Source: Oxytricha trifallax
Taxonomy: Eukaryota > Ciliophora > Spirotrichea > Sporadotrichida > Oxytrichidae
Assembly (NCBI GenBank): GCA_000711775.1
Contig: ARYC01000292.1
Coordinates: 124,001 to 188,000, forward strand
Direction of reading: 5' to 3'
DNA length: 64,000 bases
A program made the translations under genes and the position numbers. Shown piece by piece: positions 58,649 through 64,000 of the stretch (position 1 is its first letter; every line of letters starts with the position of its first letter). Below the pieces are notes generated by a model. That model did not search any database and was not told the DNA's origin. It worked only from the letters and a program-made list of their open reading frames with translations.

Positions 58649-60810
58649 ATGGCCTTGCTATTCAGACAATTTATAATAAATGTACATTTTTCAGGGTCAA
58701 ATAATGCTTAAAGGCCTTTGCACCAATTTTGTCGAACTCTTACTGAAGTAAATAAACTTACATTTAACAACTCAATCGCTCAATCTCATACTGGAGGTGA
58801 AATTAAAGAAATAATATCTGGGTTTATGATTAAGCTCCCATAAAGCAAAGGATTTTAATATTTGAAGCAATTAAAGAATCCAAATCGTTTGCTTAACAAA
58901 TCAAATAAAGCATAAGGATTCAAAGATGATGCTAAAAATAATAACTAAGCTTAAATAACTACATTGGGGAATGTTAGAATCACAAATTTAGCCACAGGCT
59001 AATTTACACAGTTATTCCCAAATTATAAAATATAAAAGAGATTTGTTTTCCAAATAAAGTTTGCTGATTTGAAGAAAATAAAATAAACAGACTTCGATAG
59101 TAAAATGCAAGAGTTCATCTGGAACTTGAATATTTAATTGAATGAAACCTGATTAACCTTATTTAGCAGAGGCTCCCGCTAAATCCATTGAAAGAAGTAA
59201 TGCAATAATAGTAACAGATAGCAAAGAAGCAGCAATCTGCCCTTCAAATAGCATAAATGATGTGCCTGGTATGCCATTACAAAAAAAATTATAAAAAATC
59301 AATAACAACTTACAGAAACAAGAATAGGCATGAAAAAAAGCACCATTAAAATATAGAGAGGGAATTTAATTTACAAATTAGAGATGCCCATGGTCATAAT
59401 CACTACCCACTTATATCAAAACTAAAACAATTTGAGGATTGGTTTATTACTAATGATGACATAGAGAAGTACCTAGATGTTAAACTCGATGATTAAGTCT
59501 ACAGAACCTTTTAATAACTAAAACAACATCGAGTTGGGCAATAGTAATAAAATGAAAACAACAGAAATAATAATGATGATGGAAATAATGTGGATGGTGA
59601 TGATAGAAAAAATAATGAAAATGAAATTGAAAAAGATTAAATTATTCAAGTTAATTAAGAAGACTTATTTAATTAATAACAAAATGTGAGCGAAGAAGAA
59701 GCAACTTTCATTTAAAAACAATTATACTAAAAATACATAGAATCAATTCACAACAATGAAAGATTGGGATAATTTATTCAGCAAAAATAACAACTGAAGT
59801 AAATTGGAAATTAAATGAAAAGGCGTTGTATGATCCTTGCAGCAGTGTTAAAAAAGATCAATTTATATTAAAGAATAATTCATAATAATTTCGTTACCCA
59901 TTCTTAGAACAAGATTAAAGATTAAAAGAAAAGTACTATACAACATGTAGAGACATTTGACATTTAATTCAGTAAGCCTAATAACAAAGAGATTTAGTAA
60001 TTTAAAAATCGACAATTCAGATATAACATTTTCAGAAATTTCAGTCATGGACAAGTTTGTGAATCAAAATAATAATAATCTCAAAAACTATCAAGATAAA
60101 CCCCAAGAAGATCAAGGAATTGTTAAAATGAGTCAAAATTAAATGGAAATGTTAAAACAAATTCAAAGCAATAAATAAATTCAATCAATCCCATTTATCG
60201 CAGATGTGACCAGGCCAGATGCATGCGCAGAGCTAAAACACGCACAACTAAGATATGCAGGCAGGCTATTTGACATAATCATAGTAGATCCACCCTGGGA
60301 CACTTTCTCATAAAATGCTAGTCACGGATTTAAGCCATCTTACCCATTACTAAAAGATTCAAATCTCCTGAACATGCCCCTACATTTGATCTAAACTGAT
60401 GGCTTTATGATACTCTGGGTAGTCAACTCGAAGCAACAGCAGGCATGGGAGTTCATACATCACCATGGGTACAAGTAAGTATTAATTTTCTTAAATTTAA
60501 TTTTAGGTATTTAGATAAGATTGTTTGGGTCAAGACAACCAATGGCGATGTGGTGCATTCAGGCAATGGAAATGTAGTAAGACACGCATTTGAGGAAGCA
60601 TGGATTTGTGGCAAGGGAGATTACACTATAAAATAGGAATGGTACAAGCCACCTAGCGTCATAGTATCGCATATTCGCTTCCAATCTCAAAAGCCTGACA
60701 AAACTTATTGCTATGCTGAAAACTTATGCCCAGGTGGATACATTCTTGAGGTATTTGCTAGGAACCACAACCTAAAAGATGGCGTAGTCTCAATTGGGAA
60801 CTAGATTTGA
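58649..60810 (+). pseudogene. MT-A70 family adenine methyltransferase, frameshifted N-terminal part, intact catalytic domain
   Basis: Read from ATG 58649 (MALLFRQFIINVHFSGSNNA). An N-terminal region (VRITNLATGQFTQLFPNYKI; KRFVFQIKFADLKKIKQTDF) shifts frame near 59148 and again in an A8 run near 59281-59290, giving a basic stretch (KNRHEKKHHQNIEREFNLQI), LISKLKQFEDWFITNDDIEK and an Asn/Asp/Gln-rich linker. A third shift lies at about 59950-60010. The catalytic domain then reads without a break: FIADVTRPDACAEL, LFDIIIVDPPWDTF with DPPW at 60287-60298, DGFMILWVVNSKQQQAWEFI, a 32-bp intron 60475-60506, YLDKIVWVKTTNGDVVHSGN, HAFEEAWICGKGDY, SHIRFQSQKPDKTYCYAENL and ILEVFARNHNL...IGNQI to TGA 60808-60810. 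DPPW and the C-terminal order fit METTL3/MTA1-like N6-adenine methyltransferases; ciliates use such enzymes on DNA. Whether the shifts are real, introns or IES edges is open. Confidence 0.75.
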
Positions 60811-60849
60811 CTTTCATTCTTTATTATTTCATTTTCTGTATATTTAATA

Positions 60850-61070
60850 AATTTAAATGCATTTTAATCTTCTTCTAAATTTCAATTTATATACCTTAGT
60901 AATTTTATTTAAATATATTAAAATGGCACGTATCTCAAAATTTGGCACGTATCTCAAATTTATCGATTCGACGTAGTGCATTTTAATATATTTAAATAAA
61001 ATTACTAATAAAATAGCGTGTATAAATTCTTGATTATTCATTTAATTCTAGAAATTTTAACAATTTTTAT
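60850..61070 (+). repeat. Dispersed segment also present inverted at 50450-50560
   Basis: Apart from the MITE inside it, this segment is the near-perfect reverse complement of 50450-50560: TGCATTTTAATC, CTAAATTTCA and AATAGCGTGTATAAATTCTT followed by GATTATTCATTTAATTCTAG. It lies between the MT-A70 stop and the second IS630-type transposase. It may be an element terminus or a recombination scar; no target duplication was seen. Confidence 0.75.
60899..61005. mobile_element. 107-bp MITE with TA target duplication
   Basis: Termini GTAATTTTATTTAAATATAT and its complement form TIRs of about 28-35 bp. TA flanks both sides (60897-60898 and 61006-61007). The core has two copies of GGCACGTATCTCAAA. 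The related sequence at 50450-50560 lacks exactly this segment plus one TA (site 50507-50508), which proves insertion with TA duplication, as for Tc1/mariner MITEs. It may have been moved by an IS630-type enzyme such as those nearby (inference). Confidence 0.92.
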
Positions 61071-61952
61071 CAAATGCGCTAAAGAGCTAGTATAGATTGT
61101 CAATTGGCTAATCAAGGACAACCAAATATTTAAGGTTAAACTAGAGAATGCAAAGCTAATGTGTGGATTAAAAGAAAAGGTTTGGGTTGAGCTGGTAAGC
61201 TCAAAAACTTATCTTCAAATTTATAAAAATAGACACATATTGAAAAAACCAGCCTCAATTCAAAGTTGTCTGTAGGAATAAATGGGAGTAAAATTTAAGA
61301 CCTAGCAAATTCAAATATTATCGAGAAAATCTTAATTTGCTCCCAAAGAAGTATCCTATTTAAGTAAGAGGTCTGAAGCATTAGAAAGTATTATCCAGAG
61401 AGCTCATGCAGCAATTCACTATGTAATACTTCTAAGTTAGTTAGGGGAAAATTCTTGTTAATATTTACGAAGATCAATATAATTTAGCAAAGAAAATGAG
61501 AGAGCTTGGTCTCCAAAGTTTTAATAGTTATTCTGCACCGATTCAAAGCGATATCAACAGATTGGTCTTATTGCTGCTCTTTTTAGTGATGGGAGAGTTT
61601 ACTTCCAACTTTTTAAAGGGAAGAATAATAGTGTAGGAGTTTACTTCTTTATACTCCAACTCATACAAGCTCTAGAAAAGAAAAACCCTTAATGGCGTAA
61701 AAACTATGTTCTTAAGCTTGACAATCTTCATATCATAGGAGCAGCTACATGAGAGAAAAGCTCACCATGCTCAAAATAACTACGTTCTTTTTAGGCCCTT
61801 ACTAATATGACCCTGTTCCTGTCGAGAACCTATTTGCCTTTATTAAAAAGAAACTTACAACTTATTTTACAACAGCAGTAAAAAGAATAATCATAAAATC
61901 CTTCAATTGTAATTTAAAGAGAACCTTAGTTCAATTGAAAGAATTAACATGA
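61064..61952 (+). pseudogene. IS630-type transposase remnant, second copy
   Basis: An open N-terminal part (VNWLIKDNQIFKVKLENAKL; QQIQILSRKSQFAPKEVSYL; ALESIIQRAHAAIHYVILL) is followed, through several shifts, by a core parallel to the copy at 56455: KILVNIYEDQYN where the first catalytic Asp is Tyr, IGLIAALFSDGRVYFQLFKG, NYVLKLDNLHI (second Asp kept) and GPYQYDPVPVENLFAFIKKK (Glu kept). Ends near TGA 61950-61952. Loss of the first Asp and many indels show that it is dead. Confidence 0.75.
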
Positions 61953-62583
61953 ATTCTTCTTTAAAAAAATTATGCATAGCGTTAGAAGCATTTTTATAGT
62001 AGATTTCCTTACGTTCTCGATTATATATTCTGCAAAATTTGAGAATTGGATAGATATTGTGATATTTGAACAAATCCAAATTTAATGAAAACAAAACACA
62101 ATAATTTTAAGGATGATTAAGCTAAAGTTATCACCAAGAATATTTAAATCTTTCTAAGAAACAAGAGGTTGAGATTAATAGTAAGATAGCACTTATATTA
62201 ATATTTATGGTCTTTAATCGGGCATTATACTTATAGATTAGTAATTTATACAAAAGGTATAGGAGTTAGATAAAAGCTAATAAATTGGTTAAATTTCACT
62301 TATTTATAAAGGATCGTTAAATTCTTAAAATTTATAGTAAGGCTATTTGGCACACTTTTTGGCAAAAGCTTTCTTTTAACTCTTCAATGTCTTTATTTAA
62401 AGTACTACATTTAAGCTTATTAGGTCTAATTTCTATAAATCATCAAATTTGAATTAATAACATTCTTGCAAAGCCTCGATGACCTCAAGTATTCAGGTGA
62501 TAAGCTTTAAGATTACGACAGGATAATGCCCAACTTCAGGTCTTTGGCATTATAAATTTTTATAAAAACAACTGACGAATTAT
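61953..62583. other. AT-rich spacer, nothing recognised
   Basis: No coding pattern or structured repeat found. Confidence 0.45.
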
Positions 62584-62672
62584 AGTAAGTGGAGGTTTGG
62601 GAGGTCCTGCAGGTCTTGCAAGTCTAGGAGGTCTTGGAGGTCTTGAAAGTATTGGAGGTCTTGCAGGTCTCG
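62584..62672 (+). repeat. 9-bp minisatellite GGTCTTGGA
   Basis: About nine consecutive variants of GGAGGTCTT / GCAGGTCTT / GGAGGTCCT occur from GTGGAGGTTTGGGAGGTCC to GCAGGTCTCGGAGA. The unit length is a multiple of three, so it could encode a three-residue repeat, but no surrounding gene was found. Confidence 0.85.
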
Positions 62673-62956
62673 GAGAATCAGAGTTCTTAAATACATAAAA
62701 ATGTAATTCAACGAAAAGGTATAATCTTGAGCACTGTAAATGACAATAGTTTCATCTAATTTAATTCGGGCCTTAATATAAAAGAATATTACAACATTAA
62801 AAACTTGAACATTTTAATAAAAATTTTCAAATCTATAATCTAATGTCACAACAGACATATTCTAAGATGCTCAAACAATGCTTTATCCTTTTAATAACAG
62901 TTAAAATTATTATTTTATGATATTTTAGTTTGATAAATATAACAGCTAACCTCTGA

Positions 62957-63466
62957 AAATCTACAATTACTATTTAAAAAAATGTTGGTTATGTCTAAAT
63001 CACAAATTTTGACAATGAAATGCAATAATTATCGATAGATCTTTCAAATTTATTGTTTAAGGAGCATCAAAAACTGAAAAGTTGTAAGATAGCTTTTAAT
63101 AGCTTTGGTTTTCAATAGACTTCAGACATCTACTTTTGTCAAATTAGTTCATTCACACTTGCGATAAGCTTCTCATCAGAGCTAAAAATTAAATTTTTAA
63201 TTACAATGATAGTAGCTTAATTGTTCTTTCCCAAGCAGATTTCATTACTTGCTTAACTCCAACTATCTTCATAGGGACAGTTTAAGAATCTACTTTTTTT
63301 AAAGGAAAATGGCTTGCCAATACAAGATTATCAAAATATTCAACACCTATTATTAAAAGACTCACATTTTAATCAAGTAAATCAATAGAAATTAAATTTG
63401 CTAAGAAATTTGAAACAATCGGTTTAATTATGGTCGAAACATTCATTTACAGCTATACAATAATGA
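62957..63466 (+). other. Open 170-codon frame, unidentified (possible gene segment)
   Basis: Between TGA 62954-62956 and TGA 63464-63466 the plus frame has no TGA. It is Leu/Gln/Ser-rich with periodic leucines: GYVQITNFDNEMQQLSIDLS, NLLFKEHQKLKSCKIAFNSF, LAQLQLSSQGQFKNLLFLKE and QDYQNIQHLLLKDSHFNQVN. This looks protein-like, perhaps solenoid-like, but no family or start is identified. In DNA this AT-rich a 170-codon TGA-free run can occasionally occur by chance. Confidence 0.3.
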
Positions 63467-64000
63467 GTATAATAACAATAAAAAACTTTGTTTCAATCCA
63501 TCGAAGAATATCAAAACAAAAACTAAAGCATTGGGAAAATATTTGAAAATTGATGATTATATTAAAATGAGAAGCAATAATTTAAAATAAACCATAATTT
63601 TCTGAATTAAAATTTGAAAGCTTACAAATCAATATAAATATTGCATTAGCATCATGGCTTCAAAGAAAAATTCAAATTATTGAATTTTTAATTCGATGGT
63701 TAGATATCTCTGAGTATTTCTTGAAAAAATGTGGGAGATAAAAAAAAAAATTATTTAGAAAAATTTTATCTTCTAAAAGCAAAATGATAAAAAAGGAAAC
63801 TAAAAAAAACTTCAAACCCTACATTGAGCCAATAATCACTGTCTCGAATGCCATTTGAGTAGAAACTCCAAGCATGCTTTTTTACCTTACAAAAATAAAT
63901 CATGACATGATTCTCGAAGCCATGAAAAGCCTGAGGAAAATTAGAGAAAAATTCAAAAATAGTGCAATTATAGTATTAAATTCAAATCTATACTTTCTAA
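63467..64000. other. AT-rich right edge, nothing recognised
   Basis: AT-rich sequence to the window edge, with poly-A runs near 63740 and no supported gene or repeat. Confidence 0.45.

Noticed and set aside
58649..60810. Euplotes-type programmed +1 frameshifting as explanation for the frame changes
   Set aside because: TAA and TAG are plainly sense codons here, unlike Euplotes, and the shifts do not sit at AAA-TAA/TAG slippery stops.

Overview
The window looks like germline (micronuclear) DNA of a spirotrich ciliate close to Oxytricha/Sterkiella. It is very AT-rich. The recognisable proteins read through only if TAA and TAG are glutamine and TGA is the sole stop. It also holds two complete elements with the layout of the telomere-bearing elements (TBEs) known from Oxytricha: C4A4 repeats at both ends, a 3-bp ATT target duplication, and genes for a DDE transposase, a ~22-kDa protein and a zinc-finger kinase. 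No macronuclear gene is seen whole. Short coding-looking blocks lie between AT-rich spacers, as expected of MDS/IES architecture, but MDS borders cannot be proved without macronuclear sequence.

Layout. 1-3010: degenerate ~365-bp tandem satellite. 4560-5996: stand-alone zinc-finger/kinase gene distantly like the TBE kinase. 6840-7260: possible gene segment. 9161-9328: GC-rich hairpin insert between 13-bp direct repeats. 10346-11878, 13956-15659 and 22130-22565: three inverted-repeat elements with perfect 8-bp target duplications; the first and third are one family. 20101-20911: large inverted duplication. 21808-24378: long-TIR element with a decayed Rep/SF3-helicase-like gene; a 419-bp hairpin at 40887-41305 is its non-autonomous relative. 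24481-28552 and 31342-35451: two TBEs. 35740-39514: blocks of unidentified coding sequence on the minus strand, one broken by a 602-bp inverted-repeat element at 37929-38530.

44702-57460 is the most unusual part. Two diverged copies (about 6.7 kb apart) carry a long protein with a SecA-type ATPase motor, a convergent coiled-coil protein and a small third gene. The better preserved copy is followed directly by an IS630/Tc1-type DD34E transposase. An intact 253-codon ORF of unknown function lies between the copies. Then come a polypurine tract (57780-58230), a frameshifted MT-A70 adenine methyltransferase gene (58649-60810) with an intact DPPW domain and a 32-bp intron, a 107-bp MITE whose empty site is present elsewhere in the window, a second decayed IS630-type transposase, a 9-bp minisatellite and a final unidentified reading frame.

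Most mobile genes carry frameshifts or in-frame TGA, so they are mainly relics. The TBE 1 transposase is open through all three catalytic motifs. The SecA-like genes, the MT-A70 gene and the accompanying ORFs could be germline-limited genes or cargo of an undescribed transposon; the sequence alone cannot decide.
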